Of a stretch of 64,000 nt of DNA, positions 11,140 to 23,787 are shown piece by piece. The stretch comes from Sialis fuliginosa (taxonomy: Eukaryota > Arthropoda > Insecta > Megaloptera > Sialidae): contig OY540822.1 in the NCBI GenBank assembly GCA_961205875.1, positions 808,501 to 872,500 on the forward strand. The letters are read 5' to 3'. Each line of letters opens with the position of its first letter. Position 1 is the first letter of the stretch. The position numbers were made by a program, and so were the translations under genes. A model generated the notes under the pieces. That model saw nothing but the letters and a program-made list of their open reading frames with translations, was not told the origin of the DNA and ran no database searches.

Positions 11140-11497
11140 GGGTGTGCTAATTAGACACAGTTCGTTATGACTGTAAACACAGAAATGTAATCTACAATGT
11201 TGGGGATAAAGTCAAAATTTTCACACCAGTTAGACAAGTAGGTAAAAGTGATAAACTTCAGAAAAATTCGAATGGTCCATACACGATTTTGAAAAAATTA
11301 TCCGACATAAATTACGATATTCAAAGGAAAAAGAATAAGAAACTAATAAACGAAACGATACATGTGAGAAGATTATTACCATACTATGAGCCCTGGGGTC
11401 CAAATATCGAATTAGGAGATAAAACGGTACAAACGGTTTCAAGTGATAAAAAAGATAACAGAGTTAATAAATATAATTTAAGACCGCGGAATAAATA
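11140..11497 (+). pseudogene. pol: Gypsy-1 pol: integrase C-terminal domain
   Basis: The frame holds YNVGDKVKIFTPV (about 11192-11230), NGPYTIL (about 11269) and HVRRLLPYYEP (about 11359-11391), the order expected for the GPY/F module at the end of Gypsy integrases, which aids DNA binding or target choice. It ends with a basic tail and a TAA at 11495-11497. The catalytic core is missing from the preceding 8.7 kb, which is filled by other elements. It is assigned to the same element as 309-2382 because strand and order fit and the env-like gene follows, but that it is one element is inference. Confidence 0.8.
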
Positions 11498-11852
11498 AGA
11501 GAAAAAAAATTTACAACAATCTACAACTTGGCACACATCGCCAGTGCATCAAACATGTTAGCTGTTGCCAGAAACAGATAACAAGGTATGAATTTTTCGG
11601 AAGTAAAAAATTGTTAGATGTCCAAAAATTGATCTCAAAAGGAAAACATGTAATGAGAGAACTAACATATTTTTACTTTCTTATACCATGTATAGAGATT
11701 GGAAAAATAGTTGTTATTTTAAATGAAATATGTAGTTACCTACTCTATATAGTTGATTTTTTTTCTGTAAAATAGTTGGAAAATAGTTTTTTTTAATCAA
11801 AATAGTTGTGAAATAGTTACAAATTTTTTACAATAACAATTTTTTTTCGATT

Positions 11853-12941
11853 TGAGCCGTTTATTTTGAGTGGCCAACTCCATTTTTAAAATTTTTATTG
11901 TTGACTGTAGTAACGTGTATAATTAAAAGTAAACTATCATAAAAACAATTTTTGGTTAAATATATTCAAAGGAAAAAAAATTTTTTAACACATTAATTTT
12001 CACAATTCATTTCAAGTTAAAAAGTTTATTTTGAAAGTGGCCTAATTCCACTTTATTATTAATAATGTTCTTTTATTTATCACAATAGCTGGAAAACGAA
12101 AGCTTTGGAAAATGTTTGGTACAAAAGTCTTAGGATTTGGCGGGGTAAACCCAATGAACGTAACAATTTTGACCTTCAGTGGAGGTTTTAAGGTCATTTT
12201 GGGGTCAACAAATTTTTTTTAAATAGAAACTTAGTTATTTTTTTGCAGATTTGTATTTTGCAAAAAAATCGAAATAACTTTTGTTTGAAAAGTTTTTTTT
12301 TTAATTTCAATTTTAACGTAATTTTAAAAAAAATTACATCAAAAAAAATTTTTTGTGATCAAAAATTTTGAAATTATTATCTAAAATGTTTGAGGAAAAA
12401 TGCAGTTTAAAAAAATATTTTTTTATAATTTCATAAATTTTTAAAGCAAAAAATTTTTTGTTAATGTTACAAAATTTTAAAAAAATATGTTAAAATTGAA
12501 ATTTTTTATAAAACTTTTCAGACAAAAGTTATTTCTTTTTTTCTGCAAAATACGATTCTTCAAAAAAATAAATAGATTTCCTTTAAAAAAAATTATTGAC
12601 CCAAAAATGACCTTCAAACCTCCACTCAAGGTCAAAATTGTTAACTCCATTGATTATGCCCCTCTAAATCCTGAAACTTTCGTACCAAATATTTTCCCTA
12701 AAAATCCATAGTTTTCCAGATATTAAACAATCTCAAGACTTAAAAATCGTCCTGTATACATACATAGATTTCCTGAATTGTATAATTTTTTTAAGAGTTA
12801 TAAAGAAATAATATAAATTCAAGTGAGTGTTTTTTTTTTCAACTTGAAGCATTTAACTAACTACAAATGGAGTTGAGTTCTTTTAAATTTATAACAAACG
12901 TAATTGTTGATTTTGAAAGTGGCTTAACTCCATTTGTGGTA
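11853..12941. mobile_element. Palindromic repeat D, copy 1 (right end lost)
   Basis: The left end TGAGCCGTTTATTTTGAGTG matches copy 2 at 17679. Inside is an inverted repeat from CTGGAAAAC (12089) to GTTTTCCAG (12719) whose arms carry TTTTGACCTTCAGTGGAGG and AAGGTCATTTTGGGGTCAAC. The block GTGGCYTAACTCCA recurs on both sides. Copy 2 has a matching right terminus; here similarity stops after ACTCCATTTGTGG near 12941. No coding sequence. 11498-11852 is AT-rich with no feature seen. Confidence 0.75.
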
Positions 12942-13816
12942 AAAAAACTTTGGCTCCTGAAAATCCGTGATTTTCATTAACTTAATTTTTTGGTGTGTTG
13001 TTGATTATTATCGAGGAATTGTAAAAGATAGGTGCGCAAAAAGTAACAATGAAAAGTCATTCTTTTTTCATTTTTTCTTTTATTTTCGCCACATATTTTT
13101 CAATCAATTAAATTTATATGTACATACATATGTGCATATCTTTTTGAAGTCAAAATCCTCTACAAAAATGTACTCTGCGTTGCTATTTTGATTTTTTTTT
13201 TATTTATAATTTTTTTATTTAATGTAAAAAATCGATCTAATTTGAATTGATAATACATGTATAGTTGAAATATCAAAAAAACTTTTTTTTTGTATAAAAA
13301 GTATAAAAAGGCAATGACATGAATAGTTTACCCGCTATAACAAGAGATTGCAATAAAAAAAAAACAATGATATTTAAATTTTCGAATCTAAAAATGTCAA
13401 TATTTAGCCAATGAACTCATTCATTTGTTACTCTTAGTTCACGAGCTAGGGGGAGGGGCAAGCGTCCCCCCTTGCCCATGCCTGGCTACGACCATGCTTT
13501 TGTGGGTAGTTATTTTAACACAAAACACAGTTTTCACTGTTGTCAACACTGCGACCTTTGCCTTTAGATGTTTTTATTTTGTTTTTAATTTTCCCTGATA
13601 TTTTAGTTTACATGTAAAAATAAAAGATTGTGATTAAAAAAACTTTGATATTTGATTTTCTGGATCCAAAATATAAATTTACGTTCAAAAATCCAACAAA
13701 CATCATAGAAGTTTAGAAATATCCCTGTTTGGACAATAATACTGATTTACTTATTACTTTTTGTCCACAAGCTAGGGGGGGGCAAGCGCCCCCCCCTGCC
13801 CCACCCTGGCTACGCC
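12942..13816. other. Unassigned interval with two GC-rich repeat ends
   Basis: Mostly AT-rich, no gene. At 13441-13495 and 13768-13815 are two related GC-rich blocks (AGCTAGGGGG, GGCAAGCG, CCCTTGCCC, TGGCTACG) that resemble the termini of old hAT-like MITEs (minus-strand CGTAGCCAGG). Full elements cannot be delimited. Confidence 0.45.
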
Positions 13817-14224
13817 CATGTGCCCAGCGTTACATATATGTCACACCATAGTTCAACACTAATTTACACATTGTAAATTCAAAAATTTATAAAAACTGGA
13901 TACATAATACGAAACTACATACAATTCTCTACAAAAAACAGTAAAAATTAAAAAAATTCTACTAATAATAACAAAATAGAATAATATTAAAGATAAACGT
14001 ATTTCTATTTTTGTATCCGTAAAAATACACCCAACTTCATTGTTACACAATTATTGTTGAAAGACAAATAGAACGTTGGTATTTGCATTGTTGATGTATT
14101 CAGTCCAATACTCAAAAATAAGTATGATTTCAAACCCATTCGAATTAAAATAATCTTACAGCAACGCAAAATCTTAACAAAAGCGCGCTGTGACATATAT
14201 GTCACGCCGGTCACGATTGGGTTG
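13817..14224 (+). repeat. Repeat C, copy 1
   Basis: About 408 bp starting TGTGCCCAGCGTTACATATA and ending GGTCACGATTGGGTT, nearly identical to 51187-51595 with only scattered differences. No coding capacity is preserved and no gene is recognised. A short inverted copy of its first bases lies at about 49914-49944. Confidence 0.9.
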
Positions 14225-14430
14225 AGATTAATTTTTGTCTGAGAAGAAAACGTCCTATTTTTAAAATTACTCTTAGAATTACTCTGAAACAGTGCGAAAT
14301 AAATAAAAATGGTCAAGTTAAAAATTGTAGGTAATATCATTATCTATAATTTATGTTCTATTCATTTTTTCGTAAAAACGAATTTTTGAAGAAAAAAATT
14401 TATTATAATTCAAATGGTTCATAATAGAGG

Positions 14431-14920
14431 AGAAATATCTGCCATACCATGAGTGTCATGGGACTTTCTTATATGTATTACAGAGATTGAACAGTGTGTG
14501 TGTTTGCCATGGGACTCTCTTATACGTAATACTGAGAGTGAACAGTGTAGGTGAATCTAAATAATTACATAAAAAAATTCTTTCTGGCTAAATCATAAAT
14601 GTCGGGAAAAAATGTATGGGGAATTAATTATAGATAATAACATACTCGACATTTTTTATCTAAAACATTTTTTTCTTATTTCAAAAATAATTCGAAAATT
14701 CAAAAATTTGCAAGAGTAAACATCCGTTTTCAGTTATTGCGTTAAAAAAAATCACTTGTTATAATAAAATATAATGGAGAGAAAAATGTTTCCTATATTA
14801 TTCATTTTATTCTATCTTGTTAGTTTGTCAGAAATGTTTTTATAAAATAAAAATCACGTATACTATTCACTGTTAGGAATACGTATAAGAAAGTCCCGTG
14901 GTTCCAGGCAGATATTTTCT
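14431..14920. mobile_element. Probable MITE with imperfect inverted ends
   Basis: The left part AGAAATATCTGCCATACCATG...GGGACTTTCTTATATGTATTAC is mirrored by GTATAAGAAAGTCCCGTGG...GGCAGATATTTTCT ending at 14920. A second internal copy of the GGGACTCTCTTATACGTAATAC block is at about 14513. No transposase and no clear target duplication. Confidence 0.55.
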
Positions 14921-15436
14921 TTTTTTGTTTTACTCGAAAATAAAAAGACGGGTAAGAATAATATTAATTTTTTTTGGGTTGATTAAAGAGAAATCAACAG
15001 TTATTACTGCGACAGTAATTTTTGAATGAAATGTAAAGTGGATTGATTAGGTAAAGAATCACCAATATTTGTTGTAAAACCACGTAATGTCGTGAGGCTA
15101 TTGAAAATTGACGTGTCAAAAGGGAAAAAAGTAAATAAGTATTGTTTGAAAAAGTAGAATATGGGAAAATTGTTTAAAAGAAACAATTAAAATGGCATGA
15201 CAAATTGTAAAAACAGATGTAGTTTATCTGTAGCACCTAGGTTACGGTTGGCAATGACCGGAATAAGATAAGGGATGTAGTTAACTATGTACAATTAAAG
15301 TACAATAAATATGTAATTTCATGAACGTTGAATAATAATATTAATTAAAATATTAAAATCTGATTACGTCAGACTACTACTACGTCTACTAAATTCATAA
15401 AATTATCTTGAAACCTAGACCGACAAATTAAAAATT
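14921..15436. other. No gene seen upstream of env-like frames
   Basis: AT-rich, no recognisable repeat. It may hold the splice acceptor and leader for a subgenomic env mRNA if Gypsy-1 used one, but no site can be chosen with confidence. Confidence 0.4.
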
Positions 15437-16468
15437 ATGTTACTGATATTGCTAATCACTCTTTGTTATATTAATGTTAATGGGGAACCTATAGAAGTGG
15501 TAGCGGATGCATATTTTCAAAATATGCCGAGTCCTATAATGTACGAAACTTTAATTCCGATTATATTTCGGGGAAAGTCGGAAATAATTGAATATAATAT
15601 GACGGCTTCACCGTATACTATTGATGAGTCATTGGACACCATAAACAATAAAATATTATCAGAGAATGGGGACGCTTTTAGCAAGGGTTTTCAGGTTGTT
15701 GATAGGAGTCATGTCGATACTTTATTTACAGCAAAATTTAAATTAGATCTTTTATTAAATAAAATTAAAATGCATCCGATAGGGTTTCAAATCGAAGAAG
15801 TAGATTTTTATAATTTTTTAGAAAATTTAAAGACTTTAAATTTGCTCTTAAGTGAGCAAATTTTACACAATATTATAATATTCCGATACTTGATTGTATG
15901 ATCAGTAATAATGTTATAATGGGGATACATGTTCCAATCATTAAAGAATCCTTAATGAATCCAACACCTAAAAGATTCATTCCTATTCCATTTACCTGGC
16001 AGAACAATGTACATATGTAAAATAAATCTGAAACCATTTGACCTGGTTAATACAACTGACAAAGATAACGTTAAAGTTATGATACCAAAGTGTAATCCGT
16101 TAAAAGATCAGTTGTGTCTTATTTCACAGGTTTATGACGAAAACATTGATTCTGTTTCATGTGCAGAGGAAATCCTCAAAGGATCGCATGCAGGGGAAAT
16201 GGCATCCTTGTGTCCACTTATCTGTAAAATACCTATGGTATCTTATAAACAAATTATACTTGTTAATGCACATACATTCATGTTTAATAGTTTAAAAGAA
16301 TCTATCACTTTAAACTGTAATGGGAATATCTCAATGATAGAAAATAACGAAAACATTGGAGTTTTAATAATTTCTTTACCATGTGAATGTAAAATAATTT
16401 TTAAAAATGACGAAGAATTATCTCCTCTATATCCTTGTACTACGATTGAAAAATTATCTATTAAGTGA
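15437..16468 (+). pseudogene. env: Env-like (F-type) ectodomain of errantivirus-like Gypsy-1
   Basis: Frames at 15437-15901 and 16007-16468, with an intervening stretch that continues in other frames, resemble the envelope protein of errantiviruses and the related baculovirus F group. The first frame begins with about 15 hydrophobic residues, a likely signal peptide. The bridging part encodes an IHVPII-like block followed by IPIPF, and the second frame is rich in cysteines (PKCNP, DQLCLIS, SVSCAEE, SLCPLICKIP, LNCNG, LPCECKI), a pattern typical of this family. It would sit in a membrane and mediate fusion if intact; here stops and shifts at about 15901 and 16000 break it. I found no clear furin site. 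It lies between integrase C-terminus and PPT, as expected for env. Confidence 0.75.
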
Positions 16469-16618
16469 CTCATACCAGCAACTTGGTCGAAATTTAATAC
16501 TATAAATATTCCGGGGTACGGATCTTCATCTTTTCCTACTTTTAATACTTGAATGAAGTAATTAATTTATCAGTGGAAAATTTCAGCTACCTCTTCTGAT
16601 AGGTCCCTATCCAATTTT

Positions 16619-16969
16619 ATGTATGCTATGATAATTATTTTAATTATATTATTAATAATCACAATAATACTGCTCGTTCTATTTTGTATTTGTATGAAAC
16701 GTCGCTGGAGGACCGCTCGCAGAATGGTACTAACAACACCATCCTTACCACAATGGACCAATTTCAACAGTCTACCTCAAACATCAAGGACAACTTTTCA
16801 GAGGGAAGATTCCTCGTTCAGTCTAACTACACGGCCGGTAACCAGGCAGAAGAACACAGAACCAACCCTACCTGAAGCTGAATACCTTACACCAATTGAA
16901 TTTCAACAACACTTCGCTATGAATCATGGCACGAGAACTACACCGCTATCAACTTCCTCATATCTATGA
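16619..16969 (+). pseudogene. env: Env-like transmembrane segment and cytoplasmic tail
   Basis: A frame of 116 codons starts with about 24 strongly hydrophobic residues (IIIL..LLIITIILLVLFCIC) followed by the basic stop-transfer MKRRWR and a polar tail of about 85 residues. Position right after the cysteine-rich ectodomain makes it the membrane anchor of the env-like protein. It is separated from that frame by about 150 bp containing stops (16466-16618). The tail has no motif that I recognise. Confidence 0.7.
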
Positions 16970-17390
16970 ATGAATTTGGCACGCGCCGACGAGAGATTAG
17001 CCACTACATATGGTATCAGAAAAGCATACACGAACTAACAATAGCAGTGTTTTGCGGTTGTATTTATAAAATGTTTATTTCAAACTTGTACGATAAGAAA
17101 CACGAAGGTCTAGGTCGGTGATTCAGTAGTAACGTAATAATAGTAGTAAAATTGTATTTATAGATTTTTTCTCACAATATATGTATAATATTTACAATAA
17201 TAAAAAGTACGGTAGTTTTCTTATAAAGATATTTCACATATTTTTATCTTATAGATAGATTAGTATTCTCTAGTTATTCATAATAAATACAATCTTTAGT
17301 TTAATTATGTATAATTTTGTAAAATTTAATGTTTGCTATTTTTGAAATTTTTGTACTTAGGATTAGGACATGTCGGGTCGACATGGTCTA
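16970..17390. other. Gypsy-1 3' untranslated region
   Basis: AT-rich sequence between the env-like stop and the polypurine tract. No gene or repeat recognised. Confidence 0.5.
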
Positions 17391-17403
17391 GAGGGGAGGA
17401 AAA
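17391..17403 (+). other. Polypurine tract of Gypsy-1
   Basis: GAGGGGAGGAAAA lies directly before TGTTACG, the presumed LTR start, and would prime plus-strand DNA synthesis. Confidence 0.8.
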
Positions 17404-17678
17404 TGTTACGTTATGAATCACAACCTTGGTATATGTGTTGCAAATTACTGTAATCAATAATAAGTTCTATTTTATTTACAATCAATATTGTGTAAGCGGA
17501 CCACAACTTCCAGAATGATACCATTAATCGTTGTTATTCCAATTTACGTATGTTATATTATATAGATAACTTGACCGCGGTTTCCTGATACATACATATT
17601 ATGTATCTTCCGGAAATTATTACCAACGCATATATGAGTTATCTCTGGAGGTTGAGTCCCCATTTTTATTGAACTAAT

Positions 17679-18974
17679 TGAGCCGTTGATTTTGAAAGTG
17701 GCCTAACTCCATTTGTCAAAATTTTTTTGTTGACTGTAGTAACGTGTATAATTAGAAGTAAACTATCATAAAAAACAATTTTTGGTTAAATATATTCAAA
17801 GGAAAAAATTTTTTTGAACATATTAATTTTCACAATTAATTTCAAGTTAAAAAGTTTATTTTGAAAGTGGCCTAACTCCACTTCATTATTAATAATGTTG
17901 TTTTATTTATCACAATAGCTGGAAAACGAAAGCTTTCTATGGAAAATGTTTGGTACAAAAGTTCTAGGATTTGGCGGGGCAAACCCAATGAAGGTAACAA
18001 TTTTGACCTTGAGTGGAGGTTTTAAGGTCATTTTGGGGTCAACAAATTTTTTTTAAATAGAAACTTAGTTATTTTTTTGCAGATTTGTATTTTGCAAAAA
18101 AATCGAAATAACTTTTGTTTGAAAAGTTTTTTTTTTAATTTCAATTTTAACGTTATTTTAAAAAAAAATTTACATCAAAAAAATTTTTTTGTGATCAAAA
18201 ATTTTGAAATTATTATCTTAAATGTTTAAGGAAAAATGCAGTTTAAAAAAATTATTTTTTTATAATTTCATAAATTTTTAAAGCAAAAATATTTTTTTTA
18301 ATGTTACAAAATTAAAAAAAATATGTTAAAATTGAAATTTTTTATAAAACTTTTCAGACAAAAGTTATTTCTTTTTTTCTGCAAAATACGAATCTTTAAA
18401 AAAATAAATAGATTTCCTTTGAAAAAAAATTGTTGACCCCAAAATGACCTTCAAACCTCCACTCAAGGTCAAAATTGTTAACTGCATTGATTTTGCCCCT
18501 CTAAATCCTGAAACTTTCGTACCAAACATTTTCCCTAAAAATTCATAGTTTTCCAGATATTAAACAATCTCAAGACTTAAAAATCACCTGTATACATACT
18601 TAGATTTCCTGAATTGTATAATATTTTTAAGAGTTATAAAGAAATAATATAAATTAAAATGTTTAACTTTTTTTCAATTTGAAGCATTTTAACTAACTAC
18701 AAATGGAGTTGAGTCCTTTTAAATTAATAACAAACGTAATTGTTGATTTTGAAAGTGGCCTAACTCCATTTGTGGTAAAAAAAACACATATTATTCATTT
18801 AATAATTGGGGTTATTTTAATAGTAATTATAAATTGAACTCCCTTAGAAACACTTAATCAATGTGGCACATTGATATCTTACACGTATATTTTTAATTTT
18901 ATTGAAACGCAAACTCTTTAATATCTCAGTTCAAACATAAATGGAGTTAGGCCACTTTAAAAATCAACGGCTCA
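17679..18974. mobile_element. Palindromic repeat D, copy 2 (complete)
   Basis: Ends TGAGCCGTTGATTTTGAAAG and its inverse, AAAATCAACGGCTCA, frame 1.3 kb. A second, concentric inverted repeat runs from CTGGAAAAC (17929) to GTTTTCCAG (18556). GTGGCCTAACTCCA or its inverse occurs four times. No transposase is present and no unambiguous target duplication is seen. It is inserted in the Gypsy-1 LTR. Confidence 0.8.
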
Positions 18975-19415
18975 CTTTACCATCTCCATAGAGTTGTAGC
19001 AGATCAGGTTCTACGTTGGCGAGTAGTAAAGTACATTTCTCTCTTTTCTATATTTTATATAATTGTTTCTAATGTAAAGTTGTTTTAAAATAAAGTAATT
19101 GTTTTATATAAATGTGTTAAATATATTATCTTGTTTACCACTGTTCGTTTGCTTGCTGTCTATCCTCGTCGTGGTTAGGGGTGTACCGGAATTTACGAAT
19201 TACTAGAAAATTCCGGCCGGACCCCGCCGGAATTTTTAATTTTCTTCTATTTCTTCATTCTACTAATGTGTTCCTTAAGTCGTTAAGTATTACCTAATTT
19301 TAAGTCCTAGTCAAAATGATACTTTAGTTCCACTTAACCTAAAAACTGTACACAAAAATGAATATTGTAAATATTTTTGATAAAATTATTGATGGCAATG
19401 ATGCAGATATCATAT

Positions 19416-21718
19416 AGTACGGGAGGCAGCGTTGCATTTTTCATGGTCATTTCAGGTCGATCAATTATAAGTAGAATCAATTGTTTAAATATATATATAA
19501 TGATAGAATCAAGGGTCAGCAGGCGCACCAGCGGTGGACCGAGTGGTGAAAAATTGTTGATTATGTAAAAAAAAAAATCCAAAAGTCATTTCAGGTCGTC
19601 TGAAAATTTGTACACTGATAGTTCAAATAATAATAATAATTACAAAAATAGTCAGCAGGATAGATAATAGAGGATTATATGTCAGCAGCCTGATTCAAAA
19701 AAAATAATTTCATTAAATTTTTCACTTAATCCATTAAGTAGGATGTCTTTAGATAGGTCTCCTAAAATGCAATAAAAAATGTTATATGACATTTTGATTT
19801 TAACCCTTCAGTCACGATATATTTGCGTTCAAAGTCGTGATCAGAGCGTCCCCTCCCTCTATTTTCTAAACTATCAATATAAAAAATCTGAAAAAATTCG
19901 AGAATGTAGCTTTTAATTAGTACTTTCACCGAAAATTATAACGAACACTGTCAAAATTATTTTGGACCCCCCTACCGTAGACTGAAAAGTGAATTCATAT
20001 TTTTTTTCACAAACCCCATTGAGTGGAATGTCATAGGTCTTCTAAAATGTAACAAAAAATGTTATATGACCTTTTGATTTTAACCCTTCAGTCACGATAT
20101 ATTTGCGTTCAAAGTCGTGATCAGAGCGTTCCCAGCCTAAATAGACCTGATTAAAAAAAAATTAATTTCATTTGATTTAAAGTCGGATGAAATATAAGTT
20201 CGTTATTTATGTTAAAAAAATAAGAAAAAAAAAGTCAGCAGGTCATCCGACAGGGGAAAGATCGTCAGCAGGGGGATTGTATGTGCAAACCAGGCATTTG
20301 ACTATAATATAGAACAACCAAATGTATTATTCAGCTGACAACTTTACCCCCTTTAAATATTCTGCCGACCTTTTTTTTCATCAAATATACTATTTAAATA
20401 ACCCCTATAATTAATTTCAAGCGGCCTGATATCAATTTAATAACAAAAATATTCATTTTTATGTGTTTTTATATAGCATATCTAGACTATCTTCTATCAC
20501 TCGACTTGCTGATAACTTTACCCCTTTTTATTATTGTACTGATGCTCTTTTTTATCAAATATATTATGTAAATGATATTTATGAATAATTTTAAGCGACT
20601 AACAATTAATTTAGACATAAAAGTTGTCGTTGCGATCTATTTCTTACGTACATACTTGCGATTCTATGTTATAAGAAAATGAGAATTTAATATAACTGTT
20701 CGGATAGAAAATAAAATATGTTTTAAATTACATTTATTTAATTTTCAACAAAAAATGATATAATTTATGACAAAAAAGCTTTAATAATCACAACCATTCT
20801 CTTCATTATCATCAGAATCTTCAGATGTGTCTGATTCATATTCGGTGTCCTCGCTGCTGTCATCAGAAATCAGGGGGTCCAAAATTTTATTGACAGTGTT
20901 CGTTATAATTTTCAGTGAAAGTACTAATTAAAAGCTACATTCTGATTTTTTTCAGATTTATTTAATTGATAGTTTAGAAATTAGGGGGGGAGGACGCTCT
21001 GATAACGACATTTAAATGCAAATACCTATGTCGTGACTGAAGAGTTAAAATCAAAAGATCATTTAACATTTTTTGTTTCATTTTAAGAGACCTATCTAAT
21101 GACATCCCACTCAATGGGTTAAATGAAAAAAGAATGTAAGTTCACTTTTCAGTCTACGGTAGGGGGGTCCAAAATAATTTTGATAGTGTTCGTTATAATT
21201 TTCGGTGAAAGTACTAATTAAAAGCTACATTCTCGAATTTTTTCAGATTTTTTATATTGATAGTTTAGAAAATAGAGGGAGGGGACGCTCTGATCACGAC
21301 TTTGAACGCAAATATATCGTGACTGAAGGGTTAAAATCAAAATGTCATATAACATTTTTTATTGCAGTTTAGTAGACCTATCTAAAGACATCCTACTTAA
21401 TGGATTAAGTGAAAAATTTTATGAAATTAATTTTTTTTAATCAGGCTGCTGACATATAATCCACTATGATCTATCCTGCTGACTATTTTTGTAATTATTA
21501 TTATTATTTGAACTATCGGTGTACAAATTTTCAGACGACCTGAAATGACTTTTGGATTATTTTTTTTTTACATAATCAACAATTTTTCACCACCCGGTCC
21601 ACCGTTACTGGACCTGCTGACTTTAGAATCCTTCATTGCCTAATCATAAACAACAAGTTTTGATGTGAATTTATCGACCTGAAATGATTGTGTGATTTGC
21701 AATGCTGCCTCCCGTACT
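19416..21718. repeat. Inner palindrome of hAT-1
   Basis: AGTACGGGAGGCAGCGTTGC at 19416 is mirrored by GCAATGCTGCCTCCCGTACT ending at 21718. Inside, CCTTCAGTCACGATATATTTGC occurs forward near 19805 and 20085 and inverted near 21310, and GTCAGCAGG motifs recur. It could be a second element inserted in hAT-1 or an expanded internal part of it. Confidence 0.75.
20781..20927 (-). pseudogene. Acidic C-terminal remnant of an unknown protein
   Basis: A 48-codon open stretch ending at a TAA (20781-20783). It reads ...NKILDPLISDDSSEDTEYES... and then a run of Asp, Glu and Ser to the end. The composition is that of an acidic protein tail rather than random AT-rich DNA. Upstream a stop cuts the frame. 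Sequence related to its first half recurs elsewhere in hAT-1 and at about 47990 without the acidic tail. It may be the end of the lost transposase; no family can be named. Confidence 0.35.
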
Positions 21719-23625
21719 AATAGGTAAAATAGTTAATGGCATTTATCTAATCTAAACCATTTTCATGATGTGTCAAAATTTACCTTTTTAAAACTGTTTC
21801 GTTTAACAAAGCCTCCAGTGTATGCTTTTATAACTCGTTTGAAAAATAGACTCGAATATTTATTTAAAACTAATATGAAAAAGAACAAAAATTATAATAC
21901 TTTGAAATTTCATATATTTTATTATAGGTATTAGTAATTTCTCTTCCTGCGTGTATCTTGCTCCTCTCTTTGATCGCTTGTGACATATCCGTGTATTAAT
22001 AAATATTTTTTATATGACAATCACAGCATAAATTAAATGGACAGTTTATATCCAAAATTAATTATATTGACATAAACCAAGGTTTAATTACCTTGGATAC
22101 AAACAAATTATAAACTTGCATCATAGCAAAGTACACTAAGAATCTAAATTCCCCAGAATTTTGTTATTTAAGAGACACTTGGCTAACTATATGTTAAGAT
22201 CGACCTGTGAGATCGACGTAAAATTTAGGATCAACTTAAGACTAAGGAACACTTAGATAAGGAACAGAAATAAGATTTAGCGGTGAGACCGGGCATAAGA
22301 GATTCTCAAATAACAGTATTTTCGTAAAAAAAAAAAATATAATTTTATATTTTATTTTAATATAATTTTATTATAATATAATTTTTTTACTTTATATTTT
22401 AGATATACATAGTAATGTTTTAGTGATATATAAAAATATATAATAAAAATAACATTTAATTATTGATCTTTTTTGGAATATTCTGGTGAAAAAATAATAG
22501 TTGTTCCCCATTTTTGAGTAACTTTTTATATATATTAAATTGTAACGATTACATTAATTAACCATAAATCATAAATAAATTTTTAGTAATACAAGATATG
22601 TAATAAAAATGATATTTAATTATTGATCTTTTTTGAAAAAAGAATAGTTGTTCCCCAGATTTTATCCTTTTATAATTTATAATCGAAAAGAACATATGAT
22701 AAACATTTTATTAGAAACAACAATTTTGTAGAATGTAATGTACCTCATGCCTATATTATTTAAAATAATTAATTGTATTGATATAAAACGTTACCTATGT
22801 ATAAAACATTTTTATTTATATTCTTTATTTGTTAATATTTCATACAGATTTTTTCGTGAATTCCGGTAATTCCGGTTCCGGCCGGAACTCAAAATTTCAG
22901 TTCCGGTACACCCCTAGTCGTAGTTATACTTTCTGTTCTTGTGTCGGCTTACTTTGGTGGATGGTTTTGTGAATAAAGGTAAGTCTATATTTCTTTATTA
23001 TATTTGTATGTTATAATACTTAAAATTCAGATCCTGGACATATCTTTTTGACATCCTGAATATTCCCATTCACTTTTCGGTCACAAGTTGCGTCCACAAA
23101 ATTCAAATCACCTTTCTACTTCCTCTGGACGTGACAATTAGGGTTTGCAATCCCGCACGTTATGGAGATCTGCGGATCTAAATTTGTAGGTTGCGTGCGT
23201 TTTGTATACTTATAAAGCGTAAATATGGATAAAATAAGGTAACAATTTTGAAAAAAAAAAATGAAACTAGTGAAATAAATTATATCTCTTGTTCACGATT
23301 AGTTAAGTGATTACCGAATAAAACATGCCAGGATTCGCGCGACTCAGGCGACGAAAGAAGCTCGAACAGCCCGCAGATTATAAAAAAAAAAACATAAAAA
23401 ATACAAAAATTTAGAAGAAGAATGGCAGATTAAATGAAAGTTAACCATAAAAATTTAATACACAAAATTTGTGTTTTCTCAAAACTATCTTTTTTTATAC
23501 GATCTACACGCAGTACCTATTGTCCCTAAAATGCAACATTAAATAATGATATTTAGTACTTTAATTTTACATGATATACCGTATATACCGGCGCGTCGTA
23601 AAATGCGACCTACAAGGACTAATTT

Positions 23626-23662
23626 ATAGATAGATAGATAGATAGATAGATATATATATATT
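23626..23662 (+). repeat. (GATA)n/(TA)n tail of the non-LTR element
   Basis: About seven GATA units then (TA)n at the 3' end (minus-strand sense) of the retroelement. CR1/Jockey-type elements commonly end in short tandem repeats instead of poly(A). Confidence 0.75.
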
Positions 23663-23787
23663 TCATTCCTTTATAATACATTCATAATGCATGGAATAAG
23701 TCTAATACTAACAATAATTAGAAGAAAAATTAAAATTAAAATTAAGATTATAATTAAAATTAAAATTAAGATAATATGTTGGTGACT

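Larger units (their letters stand above)
19176..22916. mobile_element. hAT-1: 3.7-kb hAT element without intact transposase
   Basis: Ends TAGGGGTGTACCGGAAT (19176) and TTCCGGTACACCCCTA (22916), with flanking GTCGTGGT (19168-19175) and GTCGTAGT (22917-22924), an 8-bp duplication with one mismatch. Inside are concentric and tandem repeats (blocks such as CCTTCAGTCACGATATA, GTCAGCAGG) and no long transposase frame. A fragment of the same family with the same end is at 47936-48561. Confidence 0.88.
17404..23136 (+). repeat. Gypsy-1 3' LTR, interrupted by two elements
   Basis: The LTR begins TGTTACG after the polypurine tract and probably ends CGTGACA at 23136; these are imperfect inverted repeats (6 of 7). 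Removing repeat D copy 2 (17679-18974) and hAT-1 (19176-22916) leaves roughly 690 bp. The partner 5' LTR is not in the window, so the right end is inferred from the inverted ends only. Confidence 0.65.
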
